A DNA stretch of 64,000 nucleotides, from assembly GCA_964454025.1 (NCBI GenBank), contig CAYVRP010000003.1, forward strand, positions 1 to 64,000, in the 5' to 3' direction. The notes below the pieces were generated by a model. That model was not told the origin of the DNA, searched no databases, and saw nothing but the letters and a program-made list of their open reading frames with translations. This DNA comes from JAFGBI01 sp964454025 (GTDB taxonomy: Bacteria > Myxococcota_A > Polyangia > Polyangiales > Polyangiaceae). Each line of letters starts with the position of its first letter. Positions within the stretch are counted from its first letter, which is position 1. A program made the position numbers and the translations under genes. Below are positions 37,368 to 45,695 of the stretch, piece by piece.

Positions 37368-38429
37368 GTGTCCGCGCTGACCCACCGCGCCCGCGCGCTC
37401 CTGCACGCGGTCGTGACGGAATTCGTCGCCACTGGCGAGCCCGTTGGCAGCCGCACCCTGCAACGGAAGTACGGGTTCGACCTCTCCCCGGCCACCATCC
37501 GCTCCGTGCTCGCGGATCTCGAGGACGACGGCTACCTCGCGCAGCCGCACACCTCTGCGGGCCGCGTCCCCACGCCCCTCGGGTTCCGCACCTTCATCGA
37601 CGCCCTGCTCGAGGCCAACGCGGGCGACGGCGCCCGCTCGGAGGCGATCGACGGCTGGCTCGCAGGACTGCAGCCCGGCTCGGACATCGTACGGGAGAGC
37701 GGGCGGCTGCTCTCCGACCTCACCGGCGCGCCGGCGGTCGCGGCGCGCCCGCGCACGGTCGACCGGGCGCTGCGCAAGCTGCGTTTCATCGTCACCCGCC
37801 CGGGCGAGCTGCTCGCGGTCGTCGTGTTCGCCGACGGCGCGGTGGAGAACCGCTACGTGGCGGTGGAGCCCTCCCTCGACGAGGCGCAGATCGACCGCAT
37901 CCACCGCATGCTGGAGGAGGTGGTGGAGGGTCAGACGCTGACCGCGCTACGGGATCATTTCGCGGCCCGCCTCGCGGTGGCCCACGATGACCTCGCCGTC
38001 TCGACGCGCCTCGGGCTGACCCTCGTCGAGGGGGCGCTGCGTGACGCGGATCGTGGCGTGGACCTGGTCGTGGAGGGGGTGGGGCGGCTGCTCGAGCGCG
38101 GGGAACCCTATCGTTCCGAGGATCTGCTCGAGCTATATCGGGTGCTGGAGGACAAGGCGCGCTTGGTGTCCCTGCTCGACGGGACCCTCGCCTCGACGCA
38201 CGTTCAGGTCTTCTTCGACGAGGAGGTCACCGGTTCGCCCTGCTCGCTCAGCGTCGTCGCCGCGCCGTACCGGGAGAAGGGGGGGCCGGTCGTTGGTGCG
38301 GTCGGGATCATCGGGCCGGCGCGGATGGACTACTCGACGGTCGTGCCGCTGGTGGGGGCGGCCGCGGACGCGGTGTCGACGGCCTTCACCCGATCGCGTC
38401 GCGGGACCCCGCGATCATCGGGCGAGTGA
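37368..38429 (+). CDS. hrcA: Heat-inducible transcription repressor HrcA
   Basis: A 353-residue protein. The N-terminal winged helix shows the HrcA signature: GEPVGSRTLQRKYGFDLSPA, then TIRSVLADLEDDGYLAQPHT and SAGRVPTPLGFRTFID. The C-terminal region contains CSLSVVAAPYREKGGPVVGA and VGIIGPARMDYSTVVPLV, which are family hallmarks. HrcA represses groESL/dnaK-type chaperone operons by binding the CIRCE inverted repeat. No CIRCE was seen upstream of this gene, and grpE/dnaK/dnaJ are not adjacent, so it is probably not autoregulated here. The GTG at 37368 gives the standard length; an upstream GTG at 37338 is possible. Confidence 0.92.
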   Translation: MSALTHRARALLHAVVTEFVATGEPVGSRTLQRKYGFDLSPATIRSVLADLEDDGYLAQPHTSAGRVPTPLGFRTFIDALLEANAGDGARSEAIDGWLAGLQPGSDIVRESGRLLSDLTGAPAVAARPRTVDRALRKLRFIVTRPGELLAVVVFADGAVENRYVAVEPSLDEAQIDRIHRMLEEVVEGQTLTALRDHFAARLAVAHDDLAVSTRLGLTLVEGALRDADRGVDLVVEGVGRLLERGEPYRSEDLLELYRVLEDKARLVSLLDGTLASTHVQVFFDEEVTGSPCSLSVVAAPYREKGGPVVGAVGIIGPARMDYSTVVPLVGAAADAVSTAFTRSRRGTPRSSGE

Positions 38430-38576
38430 CGGGGGCACGGGCACCCCGCCCCTCCCCGCGTCACGCCGGCGCTCCTGCCGGTGGCTCCCCAACGTGCGGT
38501 CGGCCGGTTGGGTTCGGCGCCCCTGCCCCCGGGGCGCAGGGGATCCGCTGCGGCCCTGTTCGTGTATGGTGGCGCC

Positions 38577-39914
38577 ATGGCAGCGGCGCCTCCTGAGCCG
38601 ACCGAGCCCACGATGGCGCTCGGGCCCCTCGATCACGCTGTGAGCGCGGTGTTGGCCGGGGACGTCGAGGGGGCTCTCTGCTGGGCTGGCGCCCGGCGCG
38701 CCGCGGTTCCGGACGATCCCATCGCACCGCTGGTGGTCGGTCGCTGCTTCGCGCGCCTCGAGCAGCGCGCGCTTTCCGCGAGCGCGTTCGAGGTCGCTCT
38801 CGAGAACGCCTTCGATGCCGGGTTGCTGCCGGCGGCGGTGGCGGCTTGCCGGGAGCTGCGCGACCTCGGCGAGGACGCCGCCCCATCCTACGATCGCACG
38901 GCGACGCGCTTCGCGCGCGGCTCTCACGTCTCGATCCCGCGCCCACCCGAGCCCCCCGCGCTGACCCCGCCGGACCTTCAGCCGTTCGCGCCGGAGCAGG
39001 CGCGCTCGCGCTCGGCCCTGGCGGTCGAGGCGGCCGTCGCCGCGCGCGCGGCGCGGCGCGCGGGGGGCGGGCCGCCGCCGACGGCCTCGATCGCGCCGCT
39101 GTCGACCCTGAGGCCGGCGGCGCTGCGCGCGGTGATACAGACCTTCGAGCTGAGCTACCGCGACGTCGGCGCCGTGCTGATCGGCCAGGGCGTCCGGGGC
39201 AGCGAGGCGTTCCTGGTGGTGCGCGGGGAGCTCGAGTTGCGACGGACGCGACGCGACGGCACCAGCGCGGCCCTCATGCGCCTCGGCGCGGGCGCCTTGC
39301 TCGGCGAGGTGGCGCTGCTCACTCGCGCCCCGCCCGCCGCCAGCGTGGTCACGGTGCGCCCCACCATCGCCCTCTCGGCGGGGCAGGAGGCCCTGGACGC
39401 GGTCGCGGAGCGAGTGCCGGAGGTCGGCGAGGAGCTCGCCGCCCACTGCCGAGGGCGGATGGTCGCCAACCTCGTCCGCAACAGCTCGCTCTTCGCCGGC
39501 ATCGACGCCAGCGAGCGCCTGGGGGTGATGGTTCGCTTCGTCACTCGCACCTACGACGCCGGCGAGCGCCTGATCGAGCAGGCCGCGGAGACGGACGGCT
39601 TGCACCTGGTCGCCTCGGGCGAGGTCGAGGTCCGGCAGCGGCGAGGGGCGGAGACGATCCACGTCGCGGATCTGGGCGTGGGCGAGGTGGTGGGCGAGAT
39701 GGGGCTCGTGCTCCGGCGCCCGGCGGTCGCCGCCGTGATCGCCAAGGTGCCGACGGTCACGCTGCACCTGCCGCGCGACGGCTTCCTCGACCTCATCAAG
39801 GAGCACCCGACCGTCCTGAGCGAGCTCTACGACATCGCCGTGCGGCGCGACCAGCACGAGTCCGGCGTGCTCGCCCTCCCGGGGTCGGCCGCCGACGGCT
39901 GTGTCATCCTGTGA
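38577..39914 (+). CDS. Protein with two cyclic-nucleotide-binding-like domains
   Basis: A 445-residue protein starts at ATG 38577. Residues 15-110 form a helical, TPR-like segment. A first cNMP-like beta-roll covers about 185-290 (GSEAFLVVRGELELRRTRRD, LGAGALLGEVALLTRAPPAA). The second covers about 300-420 (LFAGIDASERLGVMVRFVTR, GERLIEQAAETDGLHLVASG, VGEVVGEMGLVLRRPAVAAV). GEMGL plus a nearby Arg resembles the phosphate-binding cassette. The protein has no DNA-binding or kinase domain and ends in a hydrophobic GCVIL. It may sense cAMP or cGMP and pass this to a partner. A TATGGT hexamer ends 6 bases before the ATG. Confidence 0.75.
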   Translation: MAAAPPEPTEPTMALGPLDHAVSAVLAGDVEGALCWAGARRAAVPDDPIAPLVVGRCFARLEQRALSASAFEVALENAFDAGLLPAAVAACRELRDLGEDAAPSYDRTATRFARGSHVSIPRPPEPPALTPPDLQPFAPEQARSRSALAVEAAVAARAARRAGGGPPPTASIAPLSTLRPAALRAVIQTFELSYRDVGAVLIGQGVRGSEAFLVVRGELELRRTRRDGTSAALMRLGAGALLGEVALLTRAPPAASVVTVRPTIALSAGQEALDAVAERVPEVGEELAAHCRGRMVANLVRNSSLFAGIDASERLGVMVRFVTRTYDAGERLIEQAAETDGLHLVASGEVEVRQRRGAETIHVADLGVGEVVGEMGLVLRRPAVAAVIAKVPTVTLHLPRDGFLDLIKEHPTVLSELYDIAVRRDQHESGVLALPGSAADGCVIL

Positions 39915-39989
39915 CGGGCGCGTGGCCCGCGCGTTCCACGCCCGGATGCCGTCCTTGACCGGCGGGGCGGACGCGGCTAATGCCCGCCC

Positions 39990-40607
39990 ATGAGCCTGCC
40001 CCGTCCGTCCGCCTGGTTCGCCGCTCTCCTGGTCGCGCTGGCCTGCCTCGTCGCCGCCCCGGCGGCCCGCGCGCAGGCGAAGGTGGCCGTCATCGACACC
40101 CAGAAGGCCATCATGGAAACCGAGGACGGCCTGCGGGCTCAGGCGACGTTGAAGAAGCTCTTCGACAGCCGCCAGCGCGAGCTCGACCGCAAGCAGGACG
40201 AGCTGCAGAAGGAGAAGGAGGACATCGAGCGCCAGCGCGGCGTGCTGAGCAAGGCCGCACTCCAGAAGCGCGTCGAGGACTGGCAGCGCGAGGTGGTGAA
40301 CCTCCAGTCGAAGTTCGTCGAGTATAACCAGGAGCTCCAGCAGAAGCAGAACGAGCTGACGCAGCCGATCTACGTCAAGACGATGGCGATCATCGAGCGC
40401 ATCGCCCGCCGGGACGGCTACGACCTGGTGGTGGACAAGCAGGCGGTGCCCTACTTCCGTTCCGATCTCGATCTGACCGACCAGGTCATCCGCATGTACA
40501 ACGAGGGCGGGGCCGCGGAGTCCGCGAGCAAGCCCGCAGCGGCCGGGACGACCGCGCCCCGCGCCGCCCCCGCGACCGCCAAACCGGCCGTCCCGGCGGC
40601 GAAGTGA
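39990..40607 (+). CDS. skp: OmpH/Skp-family periplasmic chaperone
   Basis: A 205-residue protein with a signal peptide (FAALLVALACLVAAPAARAQ) and a mature start KVAVIDTQKAIMETEDG that is characteristic of Skp/OmpH. The long central helices (QRELDRKQDELQKEKEDIER, QSKFVEYNQELQQKQNELTQ) form the tentacle coiled coil. DGYDLVVDKQAVPYF is the conserved C-terminal strand. Skp holds unfolded outer-membrane proteins in the periplasm. A 30-residue Ala/Pro/Thr-rich tail is additional. Its stop overlaps the ATG of fabZ, as expected for a coupled pair. No bamA was seen upstream and no lpxD follows. Confidence 0.88.
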   Translation: MSLPRPSAWFAALLVALACLVAAPAARAQAKVAVIDTQKAIMETEDGLRAQATLKKLFDSRQRELDRKQDELQKEKEDIERQRGVLSKAALQKRVEDWQREVVNLQSKFVEYNQELQQKQNELTQPIYVKTMAIIERIARRDGYDLVVDKQAVPYFRSDLDLTDQVIRMYNEGGAAESASKPAAAGTTAPRAAPATAKPAVPAAK

Positions 40608-41077
40608 TGGTGGCGGGGGACTCGTTGGTGGCGAAGATCACCCTCGAGATCCCGCGGATCCTCGAGATCCTGCCCTACCGCTACCCGTTCGTGCTCGTTG
40701 ATCGGGTGACGGAGCTCGTCCCCCATCGCCACGTGGTGGGCCACAAGATGGTGAGCCATGGGGAGGCGTGGACCCAGGGCCACTTCCCCGGGCACCCGAT
40801 CCTGCCCGGGGTCCTCGTCATCGAGGCGCTCGCGCAGATCGGCGCCATCCTCGCCTACGCCTCGGAGCCGTTCGACGCGACGCGCCACCGGCTGTACTTC
40901 CTGGGCATCGACAAGGCCAAGCTCCGGCAGCCAGTGACGCCGGGGGATCGGCTCGACCTGCGGGTCGAGGTGGCCCACCACCGCTCGAACGTGTGGAAGC
41001 TGCGGGGCGAGGCCACCGTCGCCGCCGCCCTCGCCGCCCAGGCGGAGCTGCTGGCCTCGGTCGTCGACCGGACCTGA
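40607..41077 (+). CDS. fabZ: 3-hydroxyacyl-[acyl-carrier-protein] dehydratase
   Basis: A 156-residue hot-dog-fold enzyme dehydrates beta-hydroxyacyl-ACP in fatty-acid elongation. The active-site motif GHFPGHPILPGVLVIEALAQ carries the catalytic His and Glu. LPYRYPFVLVDRVTEL is the usual N-terminal signature, and FLGIDKAKLRQPVTPGD matches the family C-terminal half. Length fits FabZ (about 150). The ATG overlaps the skp stop (TGATG). In many Gram-negative bacteria lpxD lies between the two and lpxA follows; here neither does. Confidence 0.95.
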   Translation: MVAGDSLVAKITLEIPRILEILPYRYPFVLVDRVTELVPHRHVVGHKMVSHGEAWTQGHFPGHPILPGVLVIEALAQIGAILAYASEPFDATRHRLYFLGIDKAKLRQPVTPGDRLDLRVEVAHHRSNVWKLRGEATVAAALAAQAELLASVVDRT

Positions 41078-41094
41078 CCGGGGAGGCGTGGCGC

Positions 41095-43971
41095 CTACTT
41101 GCTCTCGAACAGGTCGTCGAAGACGGCATCGAACTCGGCGTCCTCGCCCACGGAGCGCTTGGGGGGCGGGGCCACGAACCGACCCAGCGAACGTTCGAGC
41201 TCCGCGATGCGGTCGCCGATGTCGCGGTAGGCGGGGTCGCGCCGGGCGATCTTGCGGAAATAGTAGAGCGCCTCTTCGGGCTGCCGCTTCATCTCCATCA
41301 CGATCCCGAGGTCGTAGTAGAGGCTCATCTCCTGCTCGACCGTCTTCTTCTTGGCCTCGAAGCCGCGCTTGTACGCCGCCTCCGCGGCGTCGAGGTTCCC
41401 CTGCTCGAGCTCGATCATGCCGATCATCGCGTAGCAAGTGCACTCGCGGTCGGGGTCGCGCGCGGCCAGCTCGAACTCGTTCACGGCGTCACCGAGCAGC
41501 ATCATCTCCTTGTAGGCGACGCCGAGATCGTAGTGAGTCGCGGCGTCGGCCTCGGACACCTGCTGCCGCACGCCCTCCTTGAACTGGGCGAAGACCTGGT
41601 CCACGTCGATCTCGTCGTGGATCGCGTGGCCGCCCTTCCGCCCTCGCGCCGGGGGCGGCTCCACCGCGCCCAGGCTGGCTGCGATCTCGAAGGCGCCCCC
41701 GCGCTGCTCGCCGCTGCGCGCCACCGGACCCCGGGAGGCCTGGAGGCGGGACCGCTCGATCGTGCCGCTCTCGCCGGACGCGCGCGCCGCCTGCTCCACC
41801 TCGCGCAGCCGTTCGAGCACCAGCGGATGGTTCGGCGTCCGCGTGAGCTGGTCCAGGAGGATCGCCCGCGCGTCGTCGTGGAGGCCGCGGCCCGAGAAGA
41901 ACTCGGCCTCCTCGAGTGCCTCCTCCAGGGCGTCGTGGTTGGCGTCGGCCGGGGGCGCCGCGTACCCCGCGGCGCCCTGTGCGCACGGCGCGTCGTACCC
42001 CGGCGGGTATTGCGCGTCGTACGCGGGCTGCTCGTAGCCGGGCTGGTCGTAGCCGGGCTGCCCGTAGCCGGGCTGCTCGTAGCCGGGCTGCTCGTAGCCC
42101 TGGGCGTACTGCGGATCGTAGGCGGGGGCCTCGTGGCCCGCGGGGACCCGCGGGTCGTAGCCGACCTGTGCGTAGCCCGTCGCGTATGGGTCCAGCGCGC
42201 CGGGCGTCGAGTACCGCCCCGAGAAGCGCGGGTCGGGCGAGGGGGGCAGCACCGGCGGCGCCAGGCTGCGCTCGTAGCCCGGGCGCGCGACGGCGGTGGG
42301 GTACTCCGGGGCGCCGCCGAAGGGCTCGTCCTCGCCCACGAGCGGGAAGCTTGGCAGCGGCGCGTTGCCGAGGTCTCCGAACGGATCGTCGCCCCCGTCG
42401 AGATCGGTCCCCATGGCGAGCGCCGCGCTCACCTCCTCGAGATCGTACGAGGGCAGCGGGGCCTGCGGATCGTAGCCCTGTAGCGAGGGCGCCGGCGGGG
42501 GCGGGCTCGGGTGCTCCCAGGCCCCGGGCGCCGGCTCACCGAGCGAGCCCAGCAGGCCCAGCGCCTCGGTGTGATCAGGGACCAGGCGGAGCGCGTCGCG
42601 CGCGGCGGCCTTCGCCGCGTCGAAGCGTCCCGCCTCGAGCTCGAGCGTCGCCACGACCACCGCCTCGTTGGCTGCCTCGTCGAGCTTGCCGGACTCCTCG
42701 TGGATCTTCCTGAGCTCGTTGCGCACCTCGATCGCCCGGGGATCGAGCTCGAGCGCGATGGTGAGCACCTCCGCCGCCTTCGAGTACAGGCGGAGCCGGC
42801 GGAAGGACTCCGCGTCCACGAGCGCCTTGCGGACGTGACCGGTCCGGTCGAAGACCTCGCCGGTCGTCTGCAGCTCCTCGGCCGCCTCGGCCTCCTCGTC
42901 GACGGGCACCGCGTCGCTGTCCGCGTCCTCCTCGATGATCTCGAGCTCCGAGTCGTCGACCGGCGCGATGCTGGTCGAAACCCCCGGCGCGGAGGACGCG
43001 GCTGGCTCGAACGCCGAGCTCGGGGGTCCCATCGAGTTGGTGCGGGGCACCAGGCTCTCCAGCGCCGCCACCTGCTCGTCGTGGGGCGCGACCGTTCGGA
43101 GGTGCGCCATCAGGTTCTCGAAGACGTCGCGCCGGCCCTGCTCGCGCGCGATGCGCGCCATCTCCTTGTAGACCTCGATTGCCTTCGCCTCCGCGTCGAT
43201 GCGCATGAAGGCCTGCGCGAGCAGCGCCAGCGTCTCCAGATCCTTGGGGTTGGACTGGAAGCAGATCTGCAGCTTGGCCAGCGACTGCAGCGCGTCCTCG
43301 CGGGTCCCCCGCTTGAGGTAGATCTCCGCGGCGGCGCGGGCGTACTGCGGATCCTGGCGGAAGTGCAGGATGCGTTCGATGACCTTGAGCGCGTCCTCGT
43401 TCCGGTCGAGCTCCTTCAGGAGCTCGGCGGCGCTCCAGAACGTCGCCACCGCCCGGTCCAGATCCTGCACCCGGCAGAGCGCCTCCGCGAGCCGCACCCG
43501 CGGCAGCGGGTTGCTGCCGTCGATCTCGACCATCTTCTCGAAGACCTGGATGGCTTCGCGATCGCGACCAGCGCGCTGATAGCGCGTCGCGACCTCGTCC
43601 CAGGCGCTGAGCGCGTCGCCAGAGAGCCCGAGCTGCGTGTAGATCTCCGCGAGCCTCGGCGCCACGTGCCCGTAGCGATCGGCCAGCTCCGGCGCGTGCG
43701 TACGGATCAGCTCCCGAACCTGCTTGTAGACGGCGATGGCCTTGAGCGCGAAGCCCTGGGAGGCGTAGTACTGCCCCACCCGGTCATAGGTGGCGACCGC
43801 GTCCGCGTAGGCCTGCATGCGCGCCTGCAGGTCCCCGATCTTCAACAGGGTCCGGGCGTCCCGCGGGTCCTGCTGGACGATCTTCTGATACTCCTTGATC
43901 GCCCGGTCGTACTGTCGCTTGTCGACGTACTTCTGAGCGGCCAGGAGGATCTTCTCGCGTTCGGTCGCCAC
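41095..43971 (-). CDS. Large TPR-repeat protein with Tyr/Gln/Pro/Gly repeat
   Basis: A 958-residue protein starts at GTG 43971 (VATEREKILLAAQKYVDKRQ). The first 350 residues and residues 440-520 are tetratricopeptide repeats (YDRAIKEYQKIVQQDPRDAR and ALKAIAVYKQVREL are examples). Acidic and Pro-rich disordered regions follow, including a YEQPGY/YGQPGY/YDQPGY repeat at about residues 620-655. The C-terminal third has further TPRs (HYDLGVAYKEMMLLGDAVNE, AMIGMIELEQGNLDAAEAAY) and ends in DAVFDDLFESK. Similar proteins are conserved in myxobacteria, and I infer a scaffold role. A good promoter candidate lies upstream. It is convergent with fabZ. Confidence 0.8.
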   Translation of the reverse strand: MATEREKILLAAQKYVDKRQYDRAIKEYQKIVQQDPRDARTLLKIGDLQARMQAYADAVATYDRVGQYYASQGFALKAIAVYKQVRELIRTHAPELADRYGHVAPRLAEIYTQLGLSGDALSAWDEVATRYQRAGRDREAIQVFEKMVEIDGSNPLPRVRLAEALCRVQDLDRAVATFWSAAELLKELDRNEDALKVIERILHFRQDPQYARAAAEIYLKRGTREDALQSLAKLQICFQSNPKDLETLALLAQAFMRIDAEAKAIEVYKEMARIAREQGRRDVFENLMAHLRTVAPHDEQVAALESLVPRTNSMGPPSSAFEPAASSAPGVSTSIAPVDDSELEIIEEDADSDAVPVDEEAEAAEELQTTGEVFDRTGHVRKALVDAESFRRLRLYSKAAEVLTIALELDPRAIEVRNELRKIHEESGKLDEAANEAVVVATLELEAGRFDAAKAAARDALRLVPDHTEALGLLGSLGEPAPGAWEHPSPPPPAPSLQGYDPQAPLPSYDLEEVSAALAMGTDLDGGDDPFGDLGNAPLPSFPLVGEDEPFGGAPEYPTAVARPGYERSLAPPVLPPSPDPRFSGRYSTPGALDPYATGYAQVGYDPRVPAGHEAPAYDPQYAQGYEQPGYEQPGYGQPGYDQPGYEQPAYDAQYPPGYDAPCAQGAAGYAAPPADANHDALEEALEEAEFFSGRGLHDDARAILLDQLTRTPNHPLVLERLREVEQAARASGESGTIERSRLQASRGPVARSGEQRGGAFEIAASLGAVEPPPARGRKGGHAIHDEIDVDQVFAQFKEGVRQQVSEADAATHYDLGVAYKEMMLLGDAVNEFELAARDPDRECTCYAMIGMIELEQGNLDAAEAAYKRGFEAKKKTVEQEMSLYYDLGIVMEMKRQPEEALYYFRKIARRDPAYRDIGDRIAELERSLGRFVAPPPKRSVGEDAEFDAVFDDLFESK
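42020..42115 (-). repeat. 15- to 18-bp repeats encoding YxQPG units
   Basis: Plus-strand units of the form tagccgggctgctcg recur about six times with small changes. They encode Tyr-Glu-Gln-Pro-Gly-type pentapeptides in the disordered middle of the TPR protein. Confidence 0.75.
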
Positions 43972-44024
43972 TGCTGCTCTGAACGGACGTTCGGGTGCGC
44001 CAAGCGCACCGGTCTGAGCGGAAA

Positions 44025-44054
44025 ATTCTAAGGTTTGGCGGCGAGTTCGGTCAA
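44025..44054 (-). promoter_or_regulatory. Candidate housekeeping promoter for the TPR gene
   Basis: On the minus strand TTGACC (44049-44054) and TAGAAT (44025-44030) are separated by 18 bases. They match 5 of 6 positions each of the sigma-70-type consensus. The local AT content is unusually high for this window. Predicted transcription would start about 45 bases before the GTG at 43971. Confidence 0.6.
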
Positions 44055-44683
44055 GACGCGGTGCCGGTTGTGACGGCGCTCTTGGTGCGACGCGGCACCG
44101 ATCCAGCCGACCTCCTCGTGGCATCGGGCAGGCGGTGCTGGGCGGTGCTGAGTCGCGACGGGCTGAGGACGGCGAAGAAGGGCGGCGTGGTCGATGCTGG
44201 GGGAAGGAAGACCATCCCGCGGTGAGCCGCGATCGCGGCGCAAGCGACCGGCGCGGCGCGGACGACGGTCACTTGCCGCACGGTTTCGTGTCGGTCGTTC
44301 GCCAGGCGTCGAGCCAACGCACCGACGACGTGGTGGGGGGGACACCACGGGGAGGCGCCTCGAATCTTGCCACGTATCGGGCCTCTCTGCATCAGCAACT
44401 CCCCGGAGCTCGCGGTCGGCGCCCCCCTTCGCCCAGCAAGCGCCGGAGGCAGGCGCGATCCCGGACCCCGGCGCGGGGCGTCTTCCGGCAACAGGCCCGC
44501 AGCGGGACGGGCGCCGGGGGGCCTTCCAGCGCCCGCCCGCCGCGTGCTCGCGCCTCCCGGTTTCCGGCGTCTCCGCGTGCCCGGAGCGGTTCGCGGATCG
44601 CCGCCCGTGACACCTAACGCGAAAAGGTGCGAAGCTCTCCGGCAACGGTCCTGAAACAAGGAGCGGGGTAGCCAGGCTCGGAG
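44055..44683. other. Long intergenic region without a convincing gene
   Basis: About 630 bp. Several open frames on both strands are rich in Arg/Pro/Ala and lack family resemblance, a ribosome binding site or consistent codon usage. No RNase P RNA, tmRNA or signal-recognition RNA signatures were seen. It may contain regulatory sequence for the two divergent genes. Confidence 0.45.
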
Positions 44684-44815
44684 ATGAAACCGCGGCCCTC
44701 GACGCGAACCGGACCGGACCGGACCCGGGGCCTCGCGCGGGCGCCGTCGCTGGCATCGCTGGCCGAGGGAGCCAGGTGCCCAGCGCCGGACCAACGGCCG
44801 AAGATCGCTTCATGA
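44684..44815 (+). CDS. Possible small leader ORF upstream of the winged-helix gene
   Basis: An ATG at 44684 with GGAG upstream opens a 43-codon frame (MKPRPSTRTGPDRTRGLARA and onward, basic and Pro/Arg-rich). It ends in TCATGA so that its TGA (44813-44815) overlaps the ATG at 44812. This would place it as a translationally coupled leader if the next gene starts at 44812. It does not fit if that gene starts at GTG 44776. Support is limited to spacing and the overlap. Confidence 0.25.
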   Translation: MKPRPSTRTGPDRTRGLARAPSLASLAEGARCPAPDQRPKIAS

Positions 44816-45609
44816 AACCCCAACGCACATTCGTCGCGGTCATCGGTCACGGACCGATGCTGGAGCGCGAGGACGGCGCGGCGGCCACGCTGGCGCTGCT
44901 CGGGGCGAACGTGCGCACGCTCGATCTCTGGGAGGATCCGGTCAACCTCATCGAGGACGACGACGACGAGCAGGCGATCCGGCCCCGAGCCCTGCTCTTC
45001 GAGGCGCTCGACCGCCCCGATCTGGCGATGGCCGCCTTCCGCGCCGTTCGCCGGGAGCCATATTTCGACAACGTAGGCGCGCTGGTGGCGGTGACGGTTG
45101 GGCAGGTGGCGCTGGTCGATCCAGCGGCCGGGTTCGACGATTTCGTCCTCCACCCCTACGTCCCGGAGGAGCTCTACGCCCGGATCCGGCTGCTCGAGTG
45201 GCGCCGGAGCGAGTTCGCGACGGACGAGCGCCACAAGGTGGGCGGTATCGTCGTGGATCGGGCTGCCCACGAGGTGTCGGTGAACGGGCGCCCCGTCACC
45301 CTGACGGCCAAGGAATTCGCGCTGCTCGCCTACCTCTGCGAGCGGCGCGGGCGGGTCCTCTCGCGGGATCACCTGCTGGCCCGGGTGTGGGGCAACCGCT
45401 ACGACGGCGGCCCCCGCACGGTCGACATCCACGTCCGTCGCCTGCGCGCGAAGCTCGGCGACGCGCTCCCGCTAGAAACGCTGCGCGGCTCCGGCTACAA
45501 GCTCCGCGGGCCGGGTCCGGGCGACCCGCGCGGAGAGAGCAGCGCCCCCGCGCGCCGTTCGAGCCCCCGGGCCGCCGCCGCGCGCAGCTCCGACGACGAC
45601 GAACAGTGA
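44776..45609 (+). CDS. OmpR-type winged-helix regulator with degenerate receiver
   Basis: A 277-residue protein, or 265 if it starts at ATG 44812. GTG 44776 has an AGGGAG four bases upstream, while the ATG has a weak site. The C-terminal domain is a clear OmpR/PhoB winged helix: VNGRPVTLTAKEFALLAYLC, RDHLLARVWG, then RTVDIHVRRLRAKLGD and LRGSGYKL. The N-terminal 125 residues follow the receiver layout but lack its key residues. The strand that should carry the phospho-acceptor reads RALLFEALD (Glu instead of Asp), and the Lys loop reads FVLHPYVPEEL (His instead of Lys). Phosphorylation-independent control is likely. No sensor kinase is adjacent. pdxA follows about 85 bp downstream. Confidence 0.82.
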   Translation: MPSAGPTAEDRFMKPQRTFVAVIGHGPMLEREDGAAATLALLGANVRTLDLWEDPVNLIEDDDDEQAIRPRALLFEALDRPDLAMAAFRAVRREPYFDNVGALVAVTVGQVALVDPAAGFDDFVLHPYVPEELYARIRLLEWRRSEFATDERHKVGGIVVDRAAHEVSVNGRPVTLTAKEFALLAYLCERRGRVLSRDHLLARVWGNRYDGGPRTVDIHVRRLRAKLGDALPLETLRGSGYKLRGPGPGDPRGESSAPARRSSPRAAAARSSDDDEQ

Positions 45610-45695
45610 AGGGCGACCGAAGTCGTCCCCGGGTGGGGCCAGGGGTAGCTGCGCGCCGCCGTCTAGGCTAGCTCGCTCGGAGCAGGAGGCGCCCA

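Noticed and set aside
44055..44683. Search for structural RNAs (RNase P RNA, tmRNA, SRP RNA) in the longest gene-free region
   Set aside because: None of the conserved core sequences of these RNAs was seen on either strand.
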